This document shows positions 1 through 9,172 of a stretch of DNA of 64,000 bases, one piece after another. The notes below the pieces were generated by a model, which worked only from the letters and a program-made list of their open reading frames with translations, searched no databases and had not been told where the DNA came from. The stretch's first letter is position 1, and each line of letters opens with the position of its first letter. This DNA comes from Bacteroides helcogenes P 36-108 (lineage in GTDB: Bacteria > Bacteroidota > Bacteroidia > Bacteroidales > Bacteroidaceae): assembly GCF_000186225.1 (NCBI RefSeq), contig NC_014933.1, positions 1,860,001 through 1,924,000 of the forward strand, given 5' to 3'. A program made the position numbers and the translations under genes.

Positions 1-99
1 AGCATTCAGTCGGCATCGCAATATCCATGAACAAATCATTATGGCTGAAGGATAGGCTGGTTTGCCGTTTTCAATGTCTTCAACCCATATCGCAGGCAT
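1..99 (-). CDS. Possible 5' fragment of a transposase-like gene running off the left edge
   Basis: On the minus strand an ATG at 97-99 opens a frame of 33 codons with no stop before the window edge. The peptide contains W, then G-K-P-A-Y-P-S and a hydrophobic I-M-I-C-S-W-I-L-R stretch. This loosely resembles the N-terminal pattern of IS4/IS5-type DDE transposases (G-x-P-x-Y-S followed by a helix ending L-R/K). The fragment is too short to assign with confidence and could be a chance frame. It abuts the 22-bp repeat array at 99-186. Confidence 0.2.
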   Translation of the reverse strand, partial: MPAIWVEDIENGKPAYPSAIMICSWILRCRLNA

Positions 100-186
100 T
101 GCCAATATAGATGCAATAAATTGCAAATATAGATGCAACAGATTGCAAATATAGATGCAGACCGTTGAATATATAGATTGCCAACG
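99..186 (+). repeat. Array of four 22-bp tandem repeats upstream of susC
   Basis: Four consecutive 22-bp units start at 99, 121, 143 and 165. The core ATATAGATGCA begins at 105, 127 and 149; the fourth unit (171) is diverged to ATATAGATTGC. Units 2 and 3 also contain a dyad TTGCA-8 bases-TGCAA. The same core with the same 22-bp period occurs inverted at 34357-34444. The array lies about 190 bases before the SusC start. The stretch 187-376 shows nothing further that I can name; no clear TAnnTTTG promoter box was seen there. Confidence 0.85.
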
Positions 187-376
187 GCGGACACTGGTGT
201 TTAACGTGAAGCTTTTAAATGTGGGTGACATTTCATCTGTATAGAGCAAGGATGTCTGTTTGCTCCGTGAATATCCTTTTTTAGCTGCGCAAATGAAGAA
301 GTTTATAAATGAACAGAGTTCTGATGGAACTTAGCGGAAAAGCACAATAATCTCTAATAACTTAATATTAACGACT

Positions 377-3300
377 ATGCTAAAACGGCTAAAAACAGTC
401 AGTATGATGCTGCTTCTCATGAGTTCCTCTACCGGAGCAGCGTATGCGGTTGCCAACCCCGGCGTGACCGATGTTAAAATCACACAACAGAATGGAAAGT
501 GCACCGGAATAGTGAAAGATACTACGGGTGAAACCGTTATCGGTGCATCTGTGGTGGTAAAAGGAACTACTAATGGAGTTATCACCGGTCTTGACGGCGA
601 CTTTACCCTTACCGGCGTGAAGAAGGGAGATATCATCCAAATCTCTTTCGTGGGCTATGTCACTCAAGAAGTGAAATGGGAAGGACAACCTCTGAACATC
701 ATTATGCAGGACGATTCCCGGCAATTGGAAGAGGTTGTGGTAACAGCCATGGGTATCAAAAAAGATGCAAAGAAGTTAGGTTATGCAGTCAGCTCGGTTT
801 CTGCAGCCGATTTAACAAAAACGGGCGGCAGCAATCTCGCTTCCGGACTTTATGGTAAGGCAACAGGTGTCCGCATCCAGTCAGCTCCCGGTGGCGGTAC
901 TTCAGCGGTATCTATTTCTGTTCGCGGACTTTCTTCAATCACAGGTAATACGCAGCCTCTGCTTATTATGGATGGTGTGCCCATTCATAACGGAAATACC
1001 AACAACAATGATTACTGGTCCAACCAACGAATCAATTCCAACGGTCTTGTTGATATCAATCCGGAGGATATTGAGAATATATCTATCTTGAAAGGTGCTG
1101 CCGCATCTGCACTTTATGGCTCGGAAGCTGCCAATGGTGTTGTAATGATTACCACAAAGAAAGGTAAAAAAGGATCGGGCACAACTGTTGATTTTAGTGC
1201 AAACCTGAGCTTTGACAAGGTGGCTTATATGCCTGAGATTCAAAAAGAGTATGGTCCCGGTTATGATAACTGGGTGCTTGGAAACGATAATGAACAAGCA
1301 CTTACCGGTTTCCGACAGACTCGTTTTGACCTTAATGGCAACTCTATTATTACTCCAAACCGTGAATCATATTTCTCGTGGGGAGCCAAATATGATCCGA
1401 ACAAGACTGTCACTTACTTTGACGGTACTCAGCGTGCATTTACTCCTATCGACCACAATCAGTGGGCTGATATTTTCCGTACGGGTGTTAATCAGACTTA
1501 TAATGTTGCTTTGACCAACAGTACAGAGCGCAACAATGTCCGTTTCTCTTATACTTATAATGATGCGCAAGCCATGCAGTACAATTCAAATAATCATAAA
1601 CATAATTTTAATTTGAATGGTACATTTGATGTAGCTAAAGATATCAAGCTGAATTATACAGCTACTTATACTACCCAATATATCAAGAACCGTGCTTATC
1701 GTATCAGCCGTCTGACAAACAATTACAGCGGTATGTTCGGTGGATTCACCGATGTGGCATATATCCGCGATCACACTGTTACAAGCTTGGGCTACATGAA
1801 CAGCATTGCGGCTGTCAACGGTGGTACAAGCAATACTTTGACGCCGAGCGAGCAATTCCTTTACAGCCCGATGGGCTCTACCTCACTGATGAGTGAGTAT
1901 TTCTGGAATATCTTTGGAAAGACACAAGAGGAAGAACATAACCGCTTTATCGGTTCTGTTAATCCTACTTGGGAAATCATTCCTGGCTTGACTTTGAGTG
2001 GACGTATTGCTACTGACCTTACAACGGATAAGATTGAGAACAAGAACAGTGCGGAAAATGCGCATATCTTTTCTACCAACGGTCAGTACAGTGATTCTTA
2101 CGGGCTCATCAACAACCGCTATCAGATTGTGTATGGCGACATCATGTTGATGTTTGACAAGACTTTCTACGAAAAGCATAATATTACTGCCAATCTGGGC
2201 TGGAATGTCCGTCAGGAAACTTTCTATGAATCAAGCGTGAGCACAAGCAATGGTCTGACTCAAGAGAATTGGTTCAACCTTGCCGCATCTGTAGGCAACA
2301 AGAATGCAAATATGTCAAAATCGGATTTGCTTCGTACGGGTATGTTCCTGACTGCAAGCTACGGATATAACAGTTGGGGATTCCTTGAAGGCTCAATCCG
2401 TCAGGAAAAGACTTCTACATTGAAGAATGGAAACAACTCTTTCTGGTATCCGTCGGTAAGTGCCAGTGTGGTTTATACGGAATTATTCAAGGATGCGCTT
2501 CCTCAATGGTGGAATTATGGTAAACTGCGTGCCTCTTATGGTGTCGTAGGTAACGCGCCCGAAATCTATCGTGCTAACAGAGCGTATAAACAAGGCTCTC
2601 TGACGAGGACATCCACTTACACTTATAATTATGTTGATGTGGAAGTCGGTAATGATGGCATCAAGCCGGAAACCAAATATGAGTTTGAAATAGGTATTGA
2701 GAACAAGTTCTTCAACAACCGTTTGGGAATGGAATTCAGCTATTACTATAACGACATTAAAGACCAGATTCTTACTACCACGGCAGCTGCTTCTATGGGA
2801 GGCCGCAGTATGTTGATGAATGTGGGTGAACTTACAAACACAGGTATTGAATTGAGTCTTTATGGAACTCCCTATCAGAATAAAGACTGGCGCTGGGATG
2901 TTCGCGGTAATCTCGCATGGAACCAGAACAAGGTGAAGAAACTTGCCGATGGCCTTGATGTGCTTTCACACTTAACCATAGACGGTGGAGCAGCAAGCCT
3001 TGAATCTCACGTGGGTGAAGCTATGGGTGACTGGTACACCTATACTTATAAGACAGATGATAACGGGAATTACATTGTAGGCAGTGATGGACTTTACATT
3101 GCCGACAAATCGGAACGTCATAAGGTAGGAAATGCCATGCCCAAGTTCACGGGTGGTTTCGGCACAAGCTTGAGTTGGAAGAACCTTACTTTGGATGTTA
3201 CATTTGACTTCCGCATTGGTGGCAGTGTACTTAATCAGCCGTGGCAGTACATGATGGATGCCGGTACTATTACTGATGCCGTTGGTGTCCGTGACCATTC

Positions 3301-3823
3301 AACAGGTGGTGTGTTCTATTATAGTGATAAGGAAGATGTTTCTGATAAATCTTCTATCCACGTACTCACGGAGAGTGAGGTTGCGGGTATCAGAGATTCT
3401 TATAAGCGTGGTGATAAGTTCAACGGACACTATCTTTGGGATAACGGTGTTATCCAGAAGGGTGTAAAGGAAGATGGTACTCCGAACGACATAATTGTAA
3501 CTCAGTTCGAAATCAATGACAGCCAGTATGGTTGGGGTACGGGAGCAACTCAGAGCTATCAGGAGGCTATCCAGAAAAACAGCTATGTGAAGTGTCGTGA
3601 AATCAGTTTGGCTTATACATTGCCCACAAGCTGGACCAAGAAGTTCGCTTGCAACAATCTGACCGTTTCTGCTTTTGCACGCAATCCGTTCTATATTTAT
3701 CGCAGCCTGAAGTTGTTCGACTCTGAAACGTCTGATGCCACAAACTGGATTTATCAGGCACAAGTTGGTGGCTCTACCGCCAGTGCCCGTACATTCGGTG
3801 TGTCTCTTCGTGCCAGCTTCTAA
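377..3823 (+). CDS. SusC-like TonB-dependent outer-membrane receptor
   Basis: A 1148-residue outer-membrane transporter that would import an oligosaccharide across the outer membrane with its SusD partner. The start gives a good signal peptide (basic MLKRLK, hydrophobic core, A-Y-A cut). A carboxypeptidase-regulatory-like beta-sandwich follows (residues about 40-115, with G-T-T-N-G and D-G-D-F), then a TonB box region (LEEVVVTAMG near 118), a plug domain (VRGLSS near 183, then D-G-V-P) and a long beta-barrel ending in aromatic F (RASF). No N-terminal STN domain is visible, so anti-sigma signalling through this receptor is unlikely. SusD begins 37 bases downstream. Substrate cannot be read from the sequence; the neighbouring enzymes point to N-glycans. 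Confidence 0.96.
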   Translation: MLKRLKTVSMMLLLMSSSTGAAYAVANPGVTDVKITQQNGKCTGIVKDTTGETVIGASVVVKGTTNGVITGLDGDFTLTGVKKGDIIQISFVGYVTQEVKWEGQPLNIIMQDDSRQLEEVVVTAMGIKKDAKKLGYAVSSVSAADLTKTGGSNLASGLYGKATGVRIQSAPGGGTSAVSISVRGLSSITGNTQPLLIMDGVPIHNGNTNNNDYWSNQRINSNGLVDINPEDIENISILKGAAASALYGSEAANGVVMITTKKGKKGSGTTVDFSANLSFDKVAYMPEIQKEYGPGYDNWVLGNDNEQALTGFRQTRFDLNGNSIITPNRESYFSWGAKYDPNKTVTYFDGTQRAFTPIDHNQWADIFRTGVNQTYNVALTNSTERNNVRFSYTYNDAQAMQYNSNNHKHNFNLNGTFDVAKDIKLNYTATYTTQYIKNRAYRISRLTNNYSGMFGGFTDVAYIRDHTVTSLGYMNSIAAVNGGTSNTLTPSEQFLYSPMGSTSLMSEYFWNIFGKTQEEEHNRFIGSVNPTWEIIPGLTLSGRIATDLTTDKIENKNSAENAHIFSTNGQYSDSYGLINNRYQIVYGDIMLMFDKTFYEKHNITANLGWNVRQETFYESSVSTSNGLTQENWFNLAASVGNKNANMSKSDLLRTGMFLTASYGYNSWGFLEGSIRQEKTSTLKNGNNSFWYPSVSASVVYTELFKDALPQWWNYGKLRASYGVVGNAPEIYRANRAYKQGSLTRTSTYTYNYVDVEVGNDGIKPETKYEFEIGIENKFFNNRLGMEFSYYYNDIKDQILTTTAAASMGGRSMLMNVGELTNTGIELSLYGTPYQNKDWRWDVRGNLAWNQNKVKKLADGLDVLSHLTIDGGAASLESHVGEAMGDWYTYTYKTDDNGNYIVGSDGLYIADKSERHKVGNAMPKFTGGFGTSLSWKNLTLDVTFDFRIGGSVLNQPWQYMMDAGTITDAVGVRDHSTGGVFYYSDKEDVSDKSSIHVLTESEVAGIRDSYKRGDKFNGHYLWDNGVIQKGVKEDGTPNDIIVTQFEINDSQYGWGTGATQSYQEAIQKNSYVKCREISLAYTLPTSWTKKFACNNLTVSAFARNPFYIYRSLKLFDSETSDATNWIYQAQVGGSTASARTFGVSLRASF

Positions 3824-3860
3824 CTCAAACTTTATTGAAATTACATTAAATAAGATATAT

Positions 3861-5579
3861 ATGAAAAAGATATTTTCTACGTTATTTGTTGGAATGGCCC
3901 TCACATCACTCGTTGCATGCTCTGATTTAGACTACGATGAGAAATATGTGGACTCTTCCACAACATCAACGGTAGGTGTGCCACAAGTTTTCACTGCCGT
4001 GATGTACAAGGGTAATACATGGATGAATCCTGTTTACTATCGTTATTATACACAGTCAGCTACTTCCGGTATTTTTTCCGGTATAATAGGCAACAGCAAT
4101 GGTAAAGGCCGTTTTATGGGAGCCGGTGAAGGTTACTTCAATACCCGTTGGAAGGACTTCTATGATATGCTGACTCAGTTCCGTTTGTTGGAGAATACCT
4201 ATAACAATCTTTCTGGAGAAGAAAAGCCGGTCAATGAGATTTTCTATTACCTCGGCCGTACTCTCGTTGAAGGACAACTTCACGAAATGCTTTCTCTTTT
4301 TGGAGACGTTCCATTCACAGGGGCTGGCACTCTTTGGAATTCGGATTATAATACAGCCAAAGAACAGTGTGTGTATGATGATGACGTAGCTCTCTATAAG
4401 CAAATTCTTGCAGACCTCAAGGAAGTAGGCGACTACTTTGCGGCAGGTAATCTGAATACTGCGGGGCTTGCTTCTCTTGCTCGTCAGGATTATTCTATTG
4501 CTGCCGGCAGTAGTACTATTTGGCAGAAGTATGTCAATTCGCTTCGCCTTCGTATTGCTCTCCATCTTGCCACTAATGGTGATTGTACCACGGAGGCTAA
4601 AGCAGCTATTGCTGAGATTCTGAATAATCCAACCAAATATCCGCTTATAGATGACAATTCAGAAAATCAGGGTGTTGCCGGCGATACTCAAACTGATACT
4701 TTTAACTTTGGAAAGAGCATGTCACAAGCACTCAGAACTGGAGGTATGGCCGCAGGTTCGCAGACTGTGCTCAATGCCATGAATCTTCCTGCAAATGGTG
4801 TTCCTGATGCTGGTACTGATCCGCGTATTCAGGTAATTTACGATTGCAATCCTGACGGTGAATATATTGCGTACGATGTAAATCTTACAAGTTCCCAAAT
4901 CAGCGATATCAGTGATAAAAAGCATGAGGAGTATGTTAAGAGAGGTATGACGTCTGCAAACTATTACTGTGAGGTTGACTCTCAGGCTGTTGCCGGATGG
5001 GCTTCTTATCAAGGCAATGCCAATCTGAATGGCCTTTGGATCAGCGCTGCAGAAGTTAGTCTCAGTAAGGCGGAGGCATATTTAATGGGATATGGAGTCT
5101 CTCAGAATGAAACTGCCGCAAAGGAGAATTTCATTAAAGGCATTAAGCAGTCCACTGAATATTATTGGAACCTGAAAGAGACGAGCTCTCTTTATAAGAA
5201 TGGCAACGACAGCTATGCCGGATTCCGTTCATTGGCTAAGCCTACTGACGCTGAAGTTGCAGCTTATGCAGAAAGTGTTTGGAAACCTACACAAGAGGCT
5301 GTTTGTACCCAACTATGGCTTAATTTTAGTTTTATGAACGAACTTGAGGCATGGAATGTAGTACGTCGTACAAGTTATCCGGTAGTGACTTTTGCGAAGG
5401 ACAGCCAAGTAGCCAATTATCCGACTCCTCCGAACCGGTTACCCTATCCGAGTGATGAACTTAGCTACAACAGTGCAAATTGCCAGGCCGCTATTTCAAA
5501 GAACTACGAAGAAACAACCGGCTATTATACAAACTTGTTTTGGGCCAATAAGACTTATTACAAGCTTGTAAGTGAATAA
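3861..5579 (+). CDS. SusD-like surface glycan-binding lipoprotein
   Basis: A 572-residue lipoprotein that would cap the SusC barrel and bind glycan at the cell surface. I place the start at the ATG at 3861, because this yields a lipoprotein signal (MKKIFSTLFVGMALTSLVAC, lipobox LVAC, Cys 20); a longer in-frame extension overlaps the susC end and lacks a signal. The body is typical of the SusD/RagB superfamily: tetratricopeptide-like helices, a GWASYQGN region and a C-terminal LPYPSDELSYN segment, which is a common SusD ending. It belongs to the large SusD-like 2 type by length and C-terminus. It is co-transcribed with susC and followed by a terminator at 5620-5652. Confidence 0.94.
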   Translation: MKKIFSTLFVGMALTSLVACSDLDYDEKYVDSSTTSTVGVPQVFTAVMYKGNTWMNPVYYRYYTQSATSGIFSGIIGNSNGKGRFMGAGEGYFNTRWKDFYDMLTQFRLLENTYNNLSGEEKPVNEIFYYLGRTLVEGQLHEMLSLFGDVPFTGAGTLWNSDYNTAKEQCVYDDDVALYKQILADLKEVGDYFAAGNLNTAGLASLARQDYSIAAGSSTIWQKYVNSLRLRIALHLATNGDCTTEAKAAIAEILNNPTKYPLIDDNSENQGVAGDTQTDTFNFGKSMSQALRTGGMAAGSQTVLNAMNLPANGVPDAGTDPRIQVIYDCNPDGEYIAYDVNLTSSQISDISDKKHEEYVKRGMTSANYYCEVDSQAVAGWASYQGNANLNGLWISAAEVSLSKAEAYLMGYGVSQNETAAKENFIKGIKQSTEYYWNLKETSSLYKNGNDSYAGFRSLAKPTDAEVAAYAESVWKPTQEAVCTQLWLNFSFMNELEAWNVVRRTSYPVVTFAKDSQVANYPTPPNRLPYPSDELSYNSANCQAAISKNYEETTGYYTNLFWANKTYYKLVSE

Positions 5580-5619
5580 TTAAGTTTCATCAGCCCGATG
5601 GGACTGATGGGTATAATGG

Positions 5620-5652
5620 CTCCGGCAGTTTTGTTGACTGCCGGAGTTTTTT
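5620..5652 (+). terminator. Rho-independent terminator after susD
   Basis: A perfect 10-bp stem CTCCGGCAGT (5620-5629) / ACTGCCGGAG (5637-5646) with a 7-base loop is followed directly by TTTTTT. It separates susCD from the downstream glycosidase operon, so the latter either has its own promoter in 5653-5803 (none of the TAnnTTTG form was evident) or depends on read-through. Confidence 0.85.
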
Positions 5653-5803
5653 ATTCATTGTGATGAGATTATTTGCAGATTAAGTAGCATTGAATTGTCC
5701 ATTAGTGTATATAAATTCCTTGATTCTTTTGAGCTTTTTCTGCAAAAACGGTTAACTTTATGCCGATTTAATGAAGACTACTATAATATAAACAATTCAA
5801 TTT

Positions 5804-7180
5804 ATGAGAAACCTAAAAAACTGGGTAGCCTGTTTGCTTGGAGCTACCTGTACTTTGAACCTGAGCGCCCAGCAAGAGAACAGTTACATTCATGAGCAGT
5901 CTGACGGTTACGAATGGCCTACCGACAAGGAAGTGCTTGCCAAGCTGGATAAGTGGCAAGATCAGAAATTCGGTGTTTTGTTTCATTGGGGACTTTATTC
6001 ACAAGCCGGCAAGGTGGAGTCCTGGTCTATCTGCTCCGAAGACTGGATTACCCGTGACATGGATTCTTACGTGGATTACAAAAAATGGTACTGGGGATTG
6101 ATGGATTCTTTTAATCCCACCGATTTTAATCCCGAACAATGGGCAGATGTGATGCAGGATGCAGGCATGAAGTATATGTTGTTTACTACGAAGCATCATG
6201 ACGGTTTTTGTATGTTCGACTCAAAGTATTCGGATTTCTCCATAGCCAAAGGTCCTTTTGCCGCCGACCCTCGTAAGGATGTGGCACGTCACGTGTTTGA
6301 CGCCTTTCGTAAGAAGGGCTTTATGATGGGATGTTATTTCTCCAAGCCTGACTGGCATTATGAATATTATTGGAGTCCTTACTATGCTACTCCCAATCGA
6401 AGTATCAATTATAAGAAGGAGAGGCATCCGGATTGGTGGAAAAATTATCAGCAGTTCACTTATAACCAAATGAATGAGCTGATGACAAACTATGGAAGTT
6501 TTGACATTCTGTGGTTGGATGGTGGATGGGAAACCGGTGATGACGTGGGGCTGAATGAACTATTGGCGAAGGTGCGTACTTCTACACAACCCGGATTGAT
6601 TTCGGTGGACCGGACTATTCGTGGCAAAAATGAAAACTATCAGACGCCCGAACGCAGTATTCCCGCCAAACAGATGAATCATCCATGGGAAAGTTGCATC
6701 ACACTGAGTGACAATTGGGGATGGGTTCCGGGATCGGTATTTAAGTCGGCAAACAGAGTGGTAAGCATCTTGACGGAAATTACGGCTAAGGGTGGTTGTT
6801 TGGTATTAGGCGTAGGTCCCACACCACAGGGTGTTATTGAACCGGAAGTCGCAGAGCGCCTCCACGAAATTGGTGAATGGTTGAGAGGTAACGGGAAAGC
6901 CATTTACAATACACGTACTACTCCCGATTATAACGATGGAAATGTATGGTTTACCGCAGACAAGGATGGAGAAACCATCTATGCGGTTTATGTCCTGAAT
7001 GATGGAGATACTTTGCCTCGTAGCGTTGAATGGAGAGGAAATGTTCCGATCGGCAAAATGACGATGCTCAAAGGGAATAAACGCGTGAAGTATGTCTGCA
7101 AAGACGGCAAGGTGACGGTCACTTTACCTGAGGGATTAAAGAATGAGCCGGTGGCATTTTGCTTCAAACTGAGGAAATAG
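5804..7180 (+). CDS. GH29 alpha-L-fucosidase (first paralogue)
   Basis: A secreted 458-residue enzyme that would remove alpha-linked L-fucose from glycans by a retaining mechanism. A signal peptide covers residues 1-22 (cut after L-S-A). GH29 hallmarks are FHWGLYS near 60, HHDGFCMFDS at 131-140, and the catalytic nucleophile in FDILWLDGGW (Asp 239). The C-terminal part (about 365-458) forms a small beta-domain. It is a close paralogue of the enzyme at 9173-10561; long stretches are identical. It heads an operon with the downstream FGE/propeller gene (21-base gap). Linkage preference (core alpha-1,3, alpha-1,6 or antenna fucose) cannot be read directly. Confidence 0.93.
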   Translation: MRNLKNWVACLLGATCTLNLSAQQENSYIHEQSDGYEWPTDKEVLAKLDKWQDQKFGVLFHWGLYSQAGKVESWSICSEDWITRDMDSYVDYKKWYWGLMDSFNPTDFNPEQWADVMQDAGMKYMLFTTKHHDGFCMFDSKYSDFSIAKGPFAADPRKDVARHVFDAFRKKGFMMGCYFSKPDWHYEYYWSPYYATPNRSINYKKERHPDWWKNYQQFTYNQMNELMTNYGSFDILWLDGGWETGDDVGLNELLAKVRTSTQPGLISVDRTIRGKNENYQTPERSIPAKQMNHPWESCITLSDNWGWVPGSVFKSANRVVSILTEITAKGGCLVLGVGPTPQGVIEPEVAERLHEIGEWLRGNGKAIYNTRTTPDYNDGNVWFTADKDGETIYAVYVLNDGDTLPRSVEWRGNVPIGKMTMLKGNKRVKYVCKDGKVTVTLPEGLKNEPVAFCFKLRK

Positions 7181-7201
7181 GATATCAAAAGCAAAAATAC
7201 A

Positions 7202-9139
7202 ATGATGAGAATTCGTCAGATAATGGTATTATGTGCAGTAGGGTTGATGCCATTCTCACTGCCTGCCCAAGAGAAAACCTTGATTCCTTTGGTACAAATC
7301 CCTGCCGGAACTTTCTATATGGGCAGTGATGGGCAGGGAGAGGATTATGATGAGGCTCCTATCCATAAAGTGATTATATCCCATTCCTTCCTGATGGGGA
7401 CGACGGAGGTTACCAATGCACAATATGAACTGTTTAGGCCTGAACATAAAGCTTTGCGGGGCAAAGATAATGTTTCGGTTGAAGACGATGATGCAGTGGT
7501 GAATGTGTGCTATCAGGATGCAATAGATTTTTGCCGATGGCTCAGCCAAAGGGAAGGGAAGACTTACCGGTTGCCTACGGAAGCGGAATGGGAATATGCT
7601 TGCAGGGCAGGTACATATACACTGTATTACACTGGTGACGGATTGTCTGGGCCGATGTGCCGCAATCAGGTGGTGGCGAGAGATTATAAACCTGTCTCGT
7701 TAAAAGTGGGGCAAACTGTACCAAATGCTTTCGGTCTGTATGATATGCATGGAAATGTAGAAGAATGGTGTGCAGACTGGTATGCCCCTTATTCCATGCA
7801 GGTGCAGAGTGATCCGGTAGGTCCGGAAACCGGTGAGTACAGGGTCACCCGTGGTGGGAGCCATCATACACCGGTGCAGTATTTGCGCAGCGCCAACCGG
7901 ATGGCTATGCTTCCCGAAGACAGGCATTCGTTGACAGGATTCAGGGTAGTGCAAAGCGATGAACCTTTGCCTGTAGCCGGAATAGATAAGACGAGTCCTT
8001 TCTTTTTGGAACCTATTCCTTTTGTGGTTCCACCGGCTGCCACATCGGGCATTCCTTTTTACAGGCACAATCACCAGCCCTCTGTCACTTGGTGTGACAA
8101 CGGTGATTTGCTGGCTGCATGGTTTTCGGCAGATGAGGAAAATGGGCGTGGCATGGTGGTGCTTTCTTCACGGCTTCGGTTCGGAAAGACAGAATGGGAA
8201 GCTGCTTCACTATTCTTTAAAGTGCCTGACCGGAATATGACCGGAACATCCTTATTTAATAACGGGCGAGGCATACTCTATCACTTCAATGGTGTAGAAG
8301 CATCGGGTGACTGGCAGAACTTGATGATGGTAATGCGCACCAGTATGGATAATGGTTTTTCTTGGAGTAAGCCGCAGATCATTGCTCCTGAACATGCCAG
8401 GCGTCATCAGGTCATTTCCGGCACGTCGCAGACCCCGGAAGGCTGGATGATTCAGGCTTGTGATGCCGGTCCCGGTGGAAATGACGGAGCTGCCATACAT
8501 GTTAGCAAGGATGGTGGAAAGACTTGGAATGATCCTTGGGACGGCGGTCTTTTGCCAGACTTTAAAGAGGGTGGCAGGGGAACCACCATCGCTGGAATTC
8601 ATGCCGGAGTGGTGATGCTGAAAGACAGGCGTTTACTGGCTTTGGGACGTGGCAACAGTATCACTGACAAAGAAGGATGCAAACGTATGCCGATGAGTCT
8701 GTCGTCTGACATGGGAAAGACTTGGAATTATCATGCTTCGCCATTTCCACCCATAGATGGCGGGCAACGCCTTGTATTGATGAGGCTTAATGAAGGACCT
8801 TTGATGTTAGTGTCTTTTACCGACCATCCGCAGCGTACGCCCGAAGCTGACAGAGGAATGGAATTTAGGGATGGAAAAGGACGGGTTTATAAAGGATATG
8901 GTATGTATGCAGCCGTTTCGTATGATGAAGGAAAGACATGGCCTGTAAAGAAATTGCTGACGGATGGGGTGGAACGTCATCTTGATGGCGGTGCTTGGAC
9001 GGGATTCTTTGAGCAAGATGCCACACATGCCGAACCCAGAGGATATCTGGCCGGTACACAGTCACCGGATAATACCATCCATATTGTAAGCAGCAGGTTG
9101 CATTATCGGTTTAATCTGGCGTGGCTGGAAGATTACTAA
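7202..9139 (+). CDS. Fusion of an FGE-sulfatase-like domain and an Asp-box beta-propeller
   Basis: A 645-residue exported protein (signal peptide about 1-22). Residues 25-252 match the formylglycine-generating-enzyme/SUMF1 fold: PAGTFYMGS, E-V-T-N-A-Q-Y, RLPTEAEWEYACRAGT, N-x-F-G-L-Y-D-M-x-G-N-V-E-E-W and RVTRGGS. Both cysteines that bind copper in true FGE are replaced: in the segment after RGGS the equivalents are Thr 223 and Leu 228, so formylglycine synthesis is unlikely. Residues 270-645 carry four Asp-box motifs (SMDNGFSW 381, SKDGGKTW 435, SSDMGKTW 501, SYDEGKTW 573) of a sialidase-like six-bladed propeller. The gene sits between two fucosidase genes. Function is unknown; a glycosidase or glycan-binding role is inferred. 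Confidence 0.85.
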   Translation: MMRIRQIMVLCAVGLMPFSLPAQEKTLIPLVQIPAGTFYMGSDGQGEDYDEAPIHKVIISHSFLMGTTEVTNAQYELFRPEHKALRGKDNVSVEDDDAVVNVCYQDAIDFCRWLSQREGKTYRLPTEAEWEYACRAGTYTLYYTGDGLSGPMCRNQVVARDYKPVSLKVGQTVPNAFGLYDMHGNVEEWCADWYAPYSMQVQSDPVGPETGEYRVTRGGSHHTPVQYLRSANRMAMLPEDRHSLTGFRVVQSDEPLPVAGIDKTSPFFLEPIPFVVPPAATSGIPFYRHNHQPSVTWCDNGDLLAAWFSADEENGRGMVVLSSRLRFGKTEWEAASLFFKVPDRNMTGTSLFNNGRGILYHFNGVEASGDWQNLMMVMRTSMDNGFSWSKPQIIAPEHARRHQVISGTSQTPEGWMIQACDAGPGGNDGAAIHVSKDGGKTWNDPWDGGLLPDFKEGGRGTTIAGIHAGVVMLKDRRLLALGRGNSITDKEGCKRMPMSLSSDMGKTWNYHASPFPPIDGGQRLVLMRLNEGPLMLVSFTDHPQRTPEADRGMEFRDGKGRVYKGYGMYAAVSYDEGKTWPVKKLLTDGVERHLDGGAWTGFFEQDATHAEPRGYLAGTQSPDNTIHIVSSRLHYRFNLAWLEDY

Positions 9140-9172
9140 TCATTAAAAGTACGGATTATTAATTAATATACA

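Noticed and set aside
99..186. A CRISPR array.
   Set aside because: The period is only 22 bp with no separate spacers of 30 or more bases, there are four units, and no cas genes are nearby. The same holds for 34357-34444.
3735..3860. An upstream extension of the SusD frame overlapping the end of susC.
   Set aside because: It destroys the lipoprotein signal that begins exactly at the ATG at 3861, and the extension is simply susC coding sequence read in another frame.
7202..9139. A functional formylglycine-generating enzyme activating sulfatases.
   Set aside because: Both expected cysteines are replaced and no sulfatase gene lies in the window.
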